Of a stretch of 9,769 nt of DNA, positions 1 to 5,499 are shown piece after piece. Position 1 is the stretch's first letter. Every line of letters begins with the position of its first letter. The translations under genes were made by a program, and so were the position numbers. Location: contig CAKSSZ010000040.1 of assembly GCA_934489915.1 (NCBI GenBank), forward strand, positions 1-9,769, read 5' to 3'. The notes below the pieces were generated by a model. The model had not been told where the DNA came from. It saw only the letters and a program-made list of their open reading frames with translations, and searched no databases. Origin of the DNA: an uncultured Clostridia bacterium (GTDB lineage: Bacteria > Bacillota > Clostridia > HGM11514).

Positions 1-76
1 TGGAGCTGGCGATGGGACTTGAACCCGCAACCTGCTGATTACAAATCAGCTGCTCTGCCAATTGAGCTACACCAGC
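1..76 (-). tRNA. tRNA-Thr(UGU)
   Basis: On the minus strand this 76-base stretch folds into a full cloverleaf. The 7-bp acceptor stem is GCTGGTG with CGCCAGC (one wobble pair), and the D arm contains AGCTCAATTGGCAGAGC. The anticodon stem GCTGA/TCAGC encloses the loop TTTGTAA, so the anticodon is UGU, reading ACA and other threonine codons. The T arm has the GGTTCAAGTCC consensus. The discriminator base is T and the CCA end is encoded, ending at the first base of the window. Two consensus promoters lie upstream of it (98-126 and 207-235). More tRNA genes could follow beyond the left edge. Confidence 0.97.
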
Positions 77-97
77 ACATTTTAAACGACGAAATTA

Positions 98-126
98 ATT
101 ATACCACAATTTATTCGTCTTGTCAA
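98..126 (-). promoter_or_regulatory. SigA-type promoter of tRNA-Thr
   Basis: Read on the minus strand, a perfect -35 box TTGACA (121-126) is separated by exactly 17 bases from a perfect -10 box TATAAT (98-103). Transcription would begin near position 91, about 15 bases before the first base of mature tRNA-Thr. This fits a strong housekeeping promoter for a stable RNA. Confidence 0.9.
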
Positions 127-206
127 ACCTTTTTTCATTTTTTAAAATTGCCGGAGCAGGGCATTTGTCCAATCATGCTCACCCATTTTTCAAACGGACA
201 AGAATT

Positions 207-235
207 ATTGTAGCACATAATGAACCGTTTGTCAA
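207..235 (-). promoter_or_regulatory. Second upstream promoter towards tRNA-Thr
   Basis: On the minus strand a perfect -35 TTGACA (230-235) and a -10 TACAAT (207-212, one mismatch) are 17 bases apart. Transcription would start near position 200 and run leftward through about 120 bases of leader into tRNA-Thr. I see no convincing gene or ribosome binding site in that leader. A 7-bp inverted repeat (CAAACGG at 191-197, CCGTTTG at 225-231) brackets the -10 box and could be chance or an operator. Confidence 0.75.
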
Positions 236-262
236 TCATTTTTTCCGAAATTTTTAAAATTT

Positions 263-319
263 CTTTGCTTTTCTTCAAAAAAGCCCTATCATCAGGAACT
301 TTTTCAAAGAAAAACAAAG
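263..319 (-). terminator. Long hairpin after ricT, possible terminator
   Basis: In the minus-strand RNA, 21 bases (319 down to 299) pair with 21 bases (283 down to 263) without a gap. The stem includes three G-U wobbles, and the loop is 15 bases, with a short CCT/AGG pairing possible inside it. In plus-strand RNA the same three positions would be A-C mismatches, so the fold favours the ricT direction. It begins about 25 bases after the ricT stop. The uridine run lies inside the stem's 3' arm rather than after it, so it is not a textbook terminator. It could instead stabilise the 3' end of the mRNA or be an RNase III substrate. Confidence 0.5.
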
Positions 320-344
320 TACCTCTTAACAAAATACCGTCTGC

Positions 345-1277
345 TCAGGCAGTCGATTCCGCCGCTTTTTTCCCCTTTTCCTTTTTTCCGTTTTTCGGAT
401 GCTTAGGGGCTTTTTCTTCTTTTCCTTCTTCTTGATTGGCTTCTTCTTTCGTTTCCTTTTTGTTTCCGCCCGCTCCCTTTAACACCTTTAAATCCTCCAA
501 AGCATAGGTTTGCAGGCTTTCATCCTTATCCAGTTTAACCTTCAGCTTACTCCGCAGCAAATTCACCGCAGTCACCACCCCTTTACCGTCCGGGGTTTTT
601 ACCAAAGCGCCGACACGCGGGGTAATTTTATGCAGCTCTTCGTAAGCCTCCTGCTCATATTTCAAGCAACACATCAGCCGCCCGCACACACCGGAAATTT
701 TCGTCGGGTTCAAAGAAAGGCTCTGTTCCTTAGCCATCTTAATGGAAACCGGATCAAATTCCCCTAAGAAAGAGGCACAGCAAAGACTTCTTCCGCAGAT
801 ACCCAACCCACCCAGCATCTTGGCTTCATCCCGCACCCCGATCTGGCGCAGCTCAATTCTGGTGCGAAATACAGACGCCAGGTTCTTCACCAGTTCACGG
901 AAATCCACCCGGCCTTCCGCCGTGAAGTAAAATAAAATTTTACTTCCGTCAAAAGAATATTCCACGTCTATCAGCTTCATCTCCAGCTTAAGCTGCTTGA
1001 TTTTTTCCTGACAAACAGAAAACGCTTCCCGTTCTTTTTTGGCGTTTTCAATCACATGATTCTCGTCCGCTTCCTCTGCCCGGCGAACCAATTTCTTTAA
1101 AGGCGCACTGATTTCCTGCTCCTCCACCTGAAAATTAGGCATCACCACTGTTCCAAACTCCAACCCCCGGGCTGTTTCCACAATGACATGCTCGTCCCGC
1201 ACCGTTTGTTCGCCGCAGGGATCAAAATAATAAACCTTTCCTACATCTTTAAATCTCACTCCGATGACTTCAATCAT
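345..1277 (-). CDS. ricT: RicT/YaaT, PSP1-family Fe-S protein of the Ric complex
   Basis: This 310-residue protein matches the PSP1/YaaT family. In Bacillus, RicT joins RicA and RicF in a complex that carries [4Fe-4S] clusters, binds RNase Y to steer mRNA processing, and also influences sporulation and competence. The family's cysteine signature is clear: two CX4CC motifs, CGRSLCC at 161-167 and CGRLMCC at 198-204, in the PSP1 core (roughly 60-265). The tail from about 268 to 310 is almost all Lys, Glu, Gly, Asn and Ala, and is probably disordered. The ATG start overlaps the end of holB by 8 bases and has an AAAGGGGG Shine-Dalgarno sequence, so the two are translationally coupled. The order darA-holB-ricT matches other Firmicutes. 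The yabA gene that follows in Bacillus is absent. The family call is firm; the role in RNase Y control here is inferred from Bacillus. Confidence 0.95.
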   Translation of the reverse strand: MIEVIGVRFKDVGKVYYFDPCGEQTVRDEHVIVETARGLEFGTVVMPNFQVEEQEISAPLKKLVRRAEEADENHVIENAKKEREAFSVCQEKIKQLKLEMKLIDVEYSFDGSKILFYFTAEGRVDFRELVKNLASVFRTRIELRQIGVRDEAKMLGGLGICGRSLCCASFLGEFDPVSIKMAKEQSLSLNPTKISGVCGRLMCCLKYEQEAYEELHKITPRVGALVKTPDGKGVVTAVNLLRSKLKVKLDKDESLQTYALEDLKVLKGAGGNKKETKEEANQEEGKEEKAPKHPKNGKKEKGKKAAESTA

Positions 1278-2244
1278 GTACTTCCCCCTTTCCCAGCTGC
1301 CCGCATTTCATCAGCAACTCTGTAACCGTTAAGGAATAATTGGCGTTGGCCTGTAGCTTTTCCACCCCTTTTTGCAGTTGAAAAAACACCTCTGTTAATG
1401 ACCGCACATCGAAACATGCAGCCAGCTGCACAGCCTCCGGAGACGCTGCCTCCTGCCCGCAATACAAAGCTGCGGCCTCGGCTGTTACATCGGACAGACC
1501 GTCTAAAATTTCTTCCCAAAAATCCCGTTCTTTTTCCAAAAAAGCGCTCAGCGGAAACAAATCACCCATTTGCAAAAAAGCACAAAACAACCTTACCGCC
1601 TGTTCTCTGCGCTGCAAAAAACCCGAATCCTCCGCCATTTGAATTGCACACCCCGGAAGACCTTGAGACGGACGCAGCAGACGGCGGGCCGTCTCTTCTC
1701 CGTATCTCGTACGCAAAAAGGAGATCATTTCCTCCTCCTGCAAAGGCAGCAGGCGAAGCAAAACGCTCCGGGAACGCACTGTTTCCAACAATTTTTCCGC
1801 ATTTTCGCACAACAGCAGAAACACGCAGTACTCCGGCGGCTCCTCCAAAATTTTCAGCAAGCTGTTCTGTGCCGGCGCAAGCATTTGATCCGCCTGCGGG
1901 ATCACATACAGCTTTTTCTCTCCCAAAAACGGCTTCGTATACGCCTCCTGCCGCAAAAGGCGCATTGCCTCTACGGATCCGGCCTTTATTTTATCATTTT
2001 GAAAATACTCCTGTTCCGCCACAACCACATCCGGATGAGAAGCAGCCTCCACCTGACGGCATTCATCGCATTGGCCGCAATTTCCGCCGCAACGGCACAT
2101 CATCATCCCCGCCAGCCAACGGGCAACGGTGTGCTTTCCCACTCCGGCGGGGCCTTCCAAAATGTAAGCATGGCTCAACCGGCGTTCCTTAACCGCCTCG
2201 GTCAGGCTCTGCAAAAGATTACGGTGTCCATATACTGTTTCCAT
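1270..2244 (-). CDS. holB: DNA polymerase III delta prime subunit
   Basis: This 324-residue protein is the delta prime subunit of the replicative clamp loader, which with DnaX and HolA loads the beta sliding clamp. The N-terminal AAA+ domain has a Walker A motif GPAGVGKHT at 31-39. A zinc module with C50/C52, C56, C59 and C62 follows, then NSLLKILEEPP at 127-137. The usual SRC motif of the family reads SRS (158-160), so the cysteine is replaced by serine. The N-terminal domain is followed by a helical clamp-loader domain. The ATG start sits behind AGGAG, which overlaps the darA stop codon; the gap to darA is 8 bases. The Walker A site is intact, so ATP binding seems possible although in many species delta prime does not hydrolyse ATP. 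The length and motifs are ordinary for the family. Confidence 0.95.
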   Translation of the reverse strand: METVYGHRNLLQSLTEAVKERRLSHAYILEGPAGVGKHTVARWLAGMMMCRCGGNCGQCDECRQVEAASHPDVVVAEQEYFQNDKIKAGSVEAMRLLRQEAYTKPFLGEKKLYVIPQADQMLAPAQNSLLKILEEPPEYCVFLLLCENAEKLLETVRSRSVLLRLLPLQEEEMISFLRTRYGEETARRLLRPSQGLPGCAIQMAEDSGFLQRREQAVRLFCAFLQMGDLFPLSAFLEKERDFWEEILDGLSDVTAEAAALYCGQEAASPEAVQLAACFDVRSLTEVFFQLQKGVEKLQANANYSLTVTELLMKCGQLGKGEVHD

Positions 2245-2252
2245 GCAAGCTC

Positions 2253-2582
2253 CTAAATTTTCTCAAACTGATCCACATTCAGCACAAATACTGTTGCGCC
2301 GCCCACATCAATTTCAACCGGGAAGGGATCTGTACCGCCCTCCATGCTGCCCATGACGTTAGGATTTACAACCATCCGTTTTCTGCGGTCGCATTTGGAA
2401 CGGATCACATCCACCACATCCTGCACCTTTTCATCGCTGACGCCAACCATCAGGGTGGTGTTCCCTGCCTTTAAAAATCCGCCTGTAGAAGCCAGCTTGG
2501 TGACGGAATAGCCCTCTTTATTCAACGCAGACATCAAATTGTTACCGTCAATATCATGCACGATTGCTAAAATTAATTTCAT
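2253..2582 (-). CDS. darA: Cyclic-di-AMP receptor DarA/YaaQ (PII-like)
   Basis: At 109 residues this is full length for DarA (also PstA or YaaQ), a trimeric cytoplasmic PII-like protein that binds the second messenger c-di-AMP. The family block TGGFLKAGNTTLMVGV is at 33-48. As I recall the DarA structures, T28, F36, N41 and G47 contact the ligand; all are present here, while the arginine expected at 26 is serine. The basic segment at 65-70 and the glycine-rich stretch around 78-83 form the family's long loop. The ATG has a GGGAGGG ribosome binding site about 8 bases upstream and a dedicated promoter at 2615-2643. It is the first gene of the darA-holB-ricT operon. The tmk gene that precedes it in many relatives is not here, nor is yaaR. 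The downstream target of DarA is unknown in most species. Confidence 0.93.
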   Translation of the reverse strand: MKLILAIVHDIDGNNLMSALNKEGYSVTKLASTGGFLKAGNTTLMVGVSDEKVQDVVDVIRSKCDRRKRMVVNPNVMGSMEGGTDPFPVEIDVGGATVFVLNVDQFEKI

Positions 2583-2614
2583 GGATAAAGCCCTCCCATC
2601 TTTTTTCTACTTTT

Positions 2615-2643
2615 ATTATAACACATTATGTTCCATTTGACAA
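2615..2643 (-). promoter_or_regulatory. Promoter of the darA-holB-ricT operon
   Basis: On the minus strand, TTGTCA (2638-2643, one mismatch from consensus) lies 17 bases from a perfect -10 TATAAT (2615-2620). Transcription would begin near 2608, giving a leader of about 25 bases. The -35 half lies inside the last codons of the small gene upstream, whose stop codon is at 2626-2628. Confidence 0.85.
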
Positions 2644-2826
2644 TCTTTTTTTCTCGTCTTCTTCCTTTTCCAATGCTTTTTGAGCTAAAAGGGTTGCCAT
2701 GCTGTCCCCCAATTGAGCAAAAACCGCAGCCCACAAGCCAATTTCCGCCTCGGTCATACCGTCAGTAAATCCTTCCGCCGCCGCTGCAATCAAGGTGTTC
2801 AGTATAATAAAATCCAAATACGCCAC
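2626..2826 (-). CDS. Small protein resembling the DUF6774 family
   Basis: This 66-residue protein has an alanine-rich, helical first half (ILNTLIAAAAEGFTDGMTEA) followed by the segment AAVFAQLGDSMATLLAQKAL at about 33-52. That segment resembles the QLGDTLATI motif of small uncharacterised clostridial proteins grouped as DUF6774; this is recognition from memory, not a search. The C-terminus is charged. The longest frame starts at GTG (2826), but the G-rich ribosome binding site directly abuts it. A TTG three codons later (2815-2817) would have better spacing and give 63 residues. The gene is divergent from the TSUP pair, with 84 bases between them. The darA promoter overlaps its last codons. 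No function is known to me; the hydrophobic half might associate with membrane or with itself. Confidence 0.7.
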   Translation of the reverse strand: MAYLDFIILNTLIAAAAEGFTDGMTEAEIGLWAAVFAQLGDSMATLLAQKALEKEEDEKKRLSNGT

Positions 2827-2886
2827 CCCCTTTTCCCATGCTATGCTCCCACTTGTGATTTTGTTTATAAAATTCCCATATTTGGC

Positions 2887-2892
2887 TATACT
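2887..2892 (+). promoter_or_regulatory. Weak candidate promoter of the TSUP pair
   Basis: TATACT is a good -10 box (5 of 6 bases), with TTTATA 17 bases upstream at 2864-2869 as a poor -35. It would start transcription just before the ribosome binding site of the first TSUP gene. The 2827-2910 gap holds the control signals for both divergent genes, but nothing stronger is visible. Confidence 0.4.
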
Positions 2893-2910
2893 ACAGGAGA
2901 GGTGAGGTAA

Positions 2911-3273
2911 TTGCTGGCTGCAATTTTTGGATTTTTCAGTGGAATTGTCAGTGGAATGGGAATTGGAGGGGGCGTGATCTTAATTCCTCTGCTTGCGCTG
3001 TTTCTGCGCATGCCCCAACAAGGCGCCCAAGGAGTGAATCTGTTTTATTTTCTGCCTACAGCGGCGATTGCATTATGGATCCACGCAAAGCAAAAATCAG
3101 TGGCGTTTCGCCCGGCTCTTACCTTAATGCTGAGCGCCCTCCCGGGAGCGGCAGCAGGAGGATGGATTGCAGTCTCTCTTTCTTCCGGTCTTTTACGGAA
3201 GTGCTTCGCCGTTTTTTTATTGGTGATGGGACTGCATGAATTGCTGACCAAAAAGGAGGTTTCTTCCCCATGA
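2911..3273 (+). CDS. TauE/SafE (TSUP) permease, half-size subunit 1
   Basis: This 120-residue hydrophobic protein carries one copy of the repeat that occurs twice in normal TauE/SafE transporters (about 250 residues). It begins with the glycine-rich signature SGIVSGMGIGGGVILIPLL (10-28), followed by QGAQGVNL (38-44) and about four membrane segments (around 2-32, 43-58, 69-90 and 98-113). Such proteins are proposed to export or import sulfite, sulfoacetate or other organic anions across the cytoplasmic membrane; the substrate here cannot be told. The start is TTG with the excellent ribosome binding site GAGGTGA (2899-2905) 5 bases upstream. Its stop overlaps the start of the second half (ATGA). 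The reading frame is intact, so this looks like a real split gene rather than a frameshifted one. Confidence 0.88.
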   Translation: MLAAIFGFFSGIVSGMGIGGGVILIPLLALFLRMPQQGAQGVNLFYFLPTAAIALWIHAKQKSVAFRPALTLMLSALPGAAAGGWIAVSLSSGLLRKCFAVFLLVMGLHELLTKKEVSSP

Positions 3274-3626
3274 AACGATATGCAACCTATCTCATGTGGG
3301 GCAGTGCAGTCGGCCTGCTCAACGGTTTATTCGGCTCCGGCGGGGGCGTTGCGGCAGTTTTGGTATTAAAAAAATGCTTTCATTTGGAGACCAAGCAGGC
3401 ACACGCCTCTGCATTACTGGTTATTCTGCCCCTTTCCGTCATTAGTCTGATCATTTATCTGACCCGTGCGTCCTTCCCTCTCTCAACCGGCCTTTGGGCA
3501 AGTGTCGGCGGAATTGCGGGAGGCGCCGTCGGCGCTTGTATGCTGAAAAAGCTTTCCGCAGTCTGGGTGACCCGTTTATTCGGTCTGATGATGGTTGCAG
3601 CTGCCATTCGTATGTTTTTTGCATAA
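3270..3626 (+). CDS. TauE/SafE (TSUP) permease, half-size subunit 2
   Basis: This 118-residue membrane protein carries the second TSUP repeat: GLLNGLFGSGGGVAAVLVL at 15-33, then KQAHASALLVILPL (42-55). It has about four membrane segments, the last ending at the C-terminus. Its own strong ribosome binding site AAGGAGG (3253-3259) lies inside the end of subunit 1, and the ATG overlaps the subunit 1 stop by 4 bases. The two products most likely assemble as a heterodimer equivalent to one full-length transporter. The membrane topology and the substrate are inference. Downstream there is only an A/T-rich palindrome (about 3638-3650) and no clear terminator before the next promoter. Confidence 0.88.
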   Translation: MKRYATYLMWGSAVGLLNGLFGSGGGVAAVLVLKKCFHLETKQAHASALLVILPLSVISLIIYLTRASFPLSTGLWASVGGIAGGAVGACMLKKLSAVWVTRLFGLMMVAAAIRMFFA

Positions 3627-3631
3627 AAGGC

Positions 3632-3660
3632 TTGGAATTTTTTAAAAAATATGATATAAT
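3632..3660 (+). promoter_or_regulatory. Promoter of the HD-domain gene
   Basis: TTGGAA (3632-3637, 4 of 6 consensus bases) is 17 bases from a perfect -10 TATAAT (3655-3660). The predicted start near 3667 lies shortly before the AAGGAGG ribosome binding site. Confidence 0.75.
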
Positions 3661-3693
3661 ACAGTTATGATTTACTAAGGAGGAAGAAACCCC

Positions 3694-4284
3694 ATGAGCG
3701 CAAAAGAAGAATTTATTGAAATTTATCAGGCAACCGTTCAGCGGGAAGGCGCCGCTGCCCTGCTGGACTATCTGCAATCCCCGGCCAGCGACTTTTTTAC
3801 CGCACCGGCCAGCACTCGGTATCACGGAGCTTACGAGGGCGGTTTGGTAGAACACAGCCTAAATGTTTACGACTGTCTCAAGGATTATATGGAACGTCCT
3901 CGGGTGGAAGAGCTTTACGGGCTGACTGCGTCGGAAGAAACCATTGCAATTTGCGCTCTGCTCCATGATTTATGTAAAATTAACTGTTATAAACCGGGAT
4001 TTCGGAATGTAAAAGATGAAAGCGGTGCGTGGCGCAAGGTTCCCACCTATGAATTTGACGACGCTATGCCCTACGGCCATGGAGAAAAGTCAGTCTATAT
4101 CATCAACGGATTTCTGCGCCTGACTCGGGAAGAGGCCTTTGCCATCCGGTATCATATGGGCTTTTCCGGCACGGAGGACATTCGCAACGTAGGCAAAGCA
4201 TTTGAGCGGTATCCCCTTGCATTTGCCCTGGCAACAGCGGATATGGAGGCTACTTATTTCCTGGAAAATCCGACTCTGAGATAA
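3694..4284 (+). CDS. HD-domain metal-dependent phosphohydrolase
   Basis: This 196-residue soluble protein has an HD-superfamily layout: H44 and H54 (in GLVEHSLNV), the H91-D92 pair (ALLHDLCK), H129 (GHGEKS), H154 (IRYHMG) and a final D183 (ATADMEATY). These are the expected ligands for one or two metal ions. HD proteins cleave phosphate esters in nucleotides or nucleic acids. The closest characterised relatives I can think of are YhaM-like 3'-5' exonucleases, but the OB-fold part of YhaM is absent, so the substrate is unknown. The ATG is preceded by AAGGAGG (3677-3683) at a 10-base spacing and by its own promoter. It stands as a single gene between the TSUP pair and sigH; the link to either is unclear. 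The family is firm; the reaction is not. Confidence 0.88.
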   Translation: MSAKEEFIEIYQATVQREGAAALLDYLQSPASDFFTAPASTRYHGAYEGGLVEHSLNVYDCLKDYMERPRVEELYGLTASEETIAICALLHDLCKINCYKPGFRNVKDESGAWRKVPTYEFDDAMPYGHGEKSVYIINGFLRLTREEAFAIRYHMGFSGTEDIRNVGKAFERYPLAFALATADMEATYFLENPTLR

Positions 4285-4322
4285 ACTTTTTGAAAAAAAA
4301 TAAAAAAATTATTGTTTTTCCC

Positions 4323-4351
4323 TTGACAATTCTTTAATTTTTTCTTATAAT
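4323..4351 (+). promoter_or_regulatory. Consensus promoter of sigH with A/T-rich upstream element
   Basis: A perfect TTGACA (4323-4328), a 17-base spacer and a perfect TATAAT (4346-4351) precede sigH. Just upstream, 4290-4317 is nearly pure A/T with A and T runs, which could act as an UP element. In Bacillus, sigH is repressed by AbrB, which favours such A/T-rich DNA; whether that applies here is inference. Transcription would start near 4358, giving a leader of about 37 bases. Confidence 0.9.
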
Positions 4352-4394
4352 GGTAATTGGTTGTACATTTTGTCTGAAAAAGGAGCGGTCCGCA

Positions 4395-5018
4395 ATGAGC
4401 AAGGAAAGGGATCTGTCTTACGACCAGATGGCGGACGAGCAAATTGTAGCCCTCTCTCAAAATGGCAATATGTACGCAATGGAAGCGATTTTAAACCGCT
4501 ATAAAGGGTTTGTCTCTTCCCGGGCACGGCCTTATTTTCTCATCGGCGGCAATCATGAGGACATGATTCAGGAGGGGATGATCGGGCTGTATAAAGCTGT
4601 GCGGGACTATCACCCTGAAAAACAGGTAACCTTTCGCTCCTTTGCAGAAATTTGTATCACCCGGCAGATGATCACTGCGATCAAAACTGCCACCAGGCAA
4701 AAACACCAGCCGCTGAATTCCTATGTATCCCTCAGCCGGCCTGCCTTTGACGAAAGCTCCGACCAAACGCTGGCAGACGTAGTTTTAGGCAGCAATTGTA
4801 CCAATCCGGAAGAATTGCTGATTGACAAAGAAAATTATGCCGCCTGTGAGGAGACGATTGAAAAGGCGCTCAGCAACATGGAATATCAGATTTTGTCTTT
4901 GTATTTGGAAGGCAAATCTTATCAGGAGATTTCTGCGCAAATTGACAAATCTCCCAAATCAATTGATAACGCCCTTCAAAGGGTCAAGCGCAAGCTGGAG
5001 CGGCTGCTCCATTCGTAA
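4395..5018 (+). CDS. sigH: RNA polymerase sporulation sigma factor SigH
   Basis: This 207-residue sigma-70-type factor is SigH (Spo0H), which directs early sporulation and transition-phase genes. Region 2 is highly typical: YKGFVSSRARPYFLIGGNHE (36-55), DMIQEGMIGLYKAVRDY (56-72), and ITRQMITAIKTATRQKH (88-104), followed by PLNSYVSL (106-113). Region 4 contains the helix-turn-helix SYQEISAQIDKSPKSIDNAL (175-194), with RVKRKLE after it. The frame opens as far back as an ATG at 4350, but that codon lies in the -10 box. The ATG at 4395, with AAGGAG (4380-4385) 9 bases upstream, is therefore the start. No rpmG, secE or nusG follows, unlike Bacillus; tRNA-Gly begins 6 bases after the stop. This gene supports an endospore-forming host, though some non-sporulating Clostridia keep it. 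Confidence 0.96.
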   Translation: MSKERDLSYDQMADEQIVALSQNGNMYAMEAILNRYKGFVSSRARPYFLIGGNHEDMIQEGMIGLYKAVRDYHPEKQVTFRSFAEICITRQMITAIKTATRQKHQPLNSYVSLSRPAFDESSDQTLADVVLGSNCTNPEELLIDKENYAACEETIEKALSNMEYQILSLYLEGKSYQEISAQIDKSPKSIDNALQRVKRKLERLLHS

Positions 5019-5024
5019 CCATAT

Positions 5025-5098
5025 GCGGGTATAGCTCAATGGTAGAGTATCGGCTTCCCAAGCCGGTTGTGCGGGTTCGATCCCCGTTACCCGCTCCA
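5025..5098 (+). tRNA. tRNA-Gly(CCC)
   Basis: The 74-base gene forms a cloverleaf: acceptor GCGGGTA with TACCCGC, D arm with AGCTCAATGGTAGAG, anticodon stem TCGGC/GCCGG around the loop TTCCCAA (anticodon CCC, reading GGG), and T arm GCGGGTTCGATCCCCGT. The discriminator is T and the CCA is encoded. It begins 6 bases after the sigH stop with no clear promoter of its own, so it is probably cut from the sigH transcript. A weak promoter-like pair within sigH (TTGACA 4942-4947, GATAAC 4965-4970, 17 apart) is an alternative source. Confidence 0.97.
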
Positions 5099-5100
5099 TA

Positions 5101-5164
5101 TGCTCCATTGCCCGACGGGGGCACTGTTGAAGAAGGCAGACCGGTTCAACTCCGGCAGAGAGCA
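5101..5164 (+). ncRNA. tRNA-like folded element (degenerate tRNA or structured leader)
   Basis: Three bases after tRNA-Gly, this 64-base stretch can fold like a reduced cloverleaf. The ends pair (TGCTC with GAGCA). A TGCCC/GGGCA hairpin lies where a D arm would be, and a CTGTT/GGCAG hairpin with two wobbles sits in the anticodon-arm position. It is followed by the T-arm sequence ACCGGTTCAACTCCGGC, whose GGTTCAACTCC matches the tRNA T-arm consensus perfectly. The normal D-loop GG, a 7-base anticodon loop and a CCA end are missing (CAA instead). It may be a decayed tRNA gene or a structured leader of the zinc-ribbon gene that follows. Confidence 0.4.
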
Positions 5165-5204
5165 CAAAAAACGAATTCATATAAAAGAAGCGAGGGGTAT
5201 CAAC

Positions 5205-5480
5205 ATGTACGAAGACAAAACGTTAGTATGTAAGGATTGCGGTGAGGAGTTCGTATTCACTGCCGGAGAACAGGAATTTTACGCAGAAAAAGGGCTGCAA
5301 AATGAACCGCAGCGCTGCAAAGCGTGTCGGGATGCTAAAAAGCGTTCTTATAATCAAAACAGAGAAATGTTCACTACCGTTTGTGCAGATTGCGGCGGAG
5401 AAGCGGTTGTTCCGTTCCAGCCGAAAACAGATAAGCCTGTTTACTGCAGCGCTTGTTTTGAAAAGCACAAGGGAGAATAA
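5205..5480 (+). CDS. Zinc-ribbon protein with CxxC-x17-CxxC domain
   Basis: This 91-residue protein has four CxxC pairs, at C9/C12, C38/C41, C60/C63 and C81/C84. They form two four-cysteine zinc sites. The first half (FVFTAGEQEFYAEKG, then RCKACR) is the common zinc-ribbon type seen in many small Clostridia proteins. The second (CADC, VPFQP, PVYCSACF) has exactly 17 residues between the pairs, which fits the CxxC-x17-CxxC domain. The role is unknown; nucleic-acid binding is a fair guess. The start is the ATG at 5205 with GAGGGG 7 bases upstream; the frame is open further upstream but that part runs through tRNA-Gly. It is probably co-transcribed with sigH and tRNA-Gly and ends at the terminator at 5500. 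Confidence 0.9.
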   Translation: MYEDKTLVCKDCGEEFVFTAGEQEFYAEKGLQNEPQRCKACRDAKKRSYNQNREMFTTVCADCGGEAVVPFQPKTDKPVYCSACFEKHKGE

Positions 5481-5499
5481 TTACATTTTTGCCTATTGC

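Noticed and set aside
135..332. Minus-strand 65-codon frame and a shorter 14-codon leader-like frame before tRNA-Thr
   Set aside because: No ribosome binding site, A/T-driven composition, and the frames run across the outer promoter and the ricT hairpin.
1398..2256. Long open frames on the plus strand (264 and 228 codons) opposite holB
   Set aside because: They are antisense to a clearly conserved holB, have no ribosome binding site or recognisable domain, and read as low-complexity Pro/Arg/Gln-rich shadow sequence.
4285..4322. A/T-rich stretch with GAAAAA and TTTTTC arms as a terminator for the HD-domain gene
   Set aside because: The stem would be nearly all A-U with a long loop, so it is too weak to call; it fits better as the A/T-rich part of the sigH promoter.
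4350..4394. A longer N-terminus for SigH starting at ATG 4350
   Set aside because: That codon overlaps the perfect -10 box of the promoter and has no ribosome binding site; ATG 4395 has AAGGAG at good spacing and matches the family's usual beginning.
5019..5103. CCATATGC direct repeats flanking tRNA-Gly as an integration (att) site
   Set aside because: Only 8 bases, no integrase or element between or beside the copies; kept only as a hint of local duplication.
5067..5204. An upstream extension of the zinc-ribbon protein
   Set aside because: It would be translated through the 3' half of tRNA-Gly; ATG 5205 has its own GAGGGG ribosome binding site and the first CxxC lies right after it.
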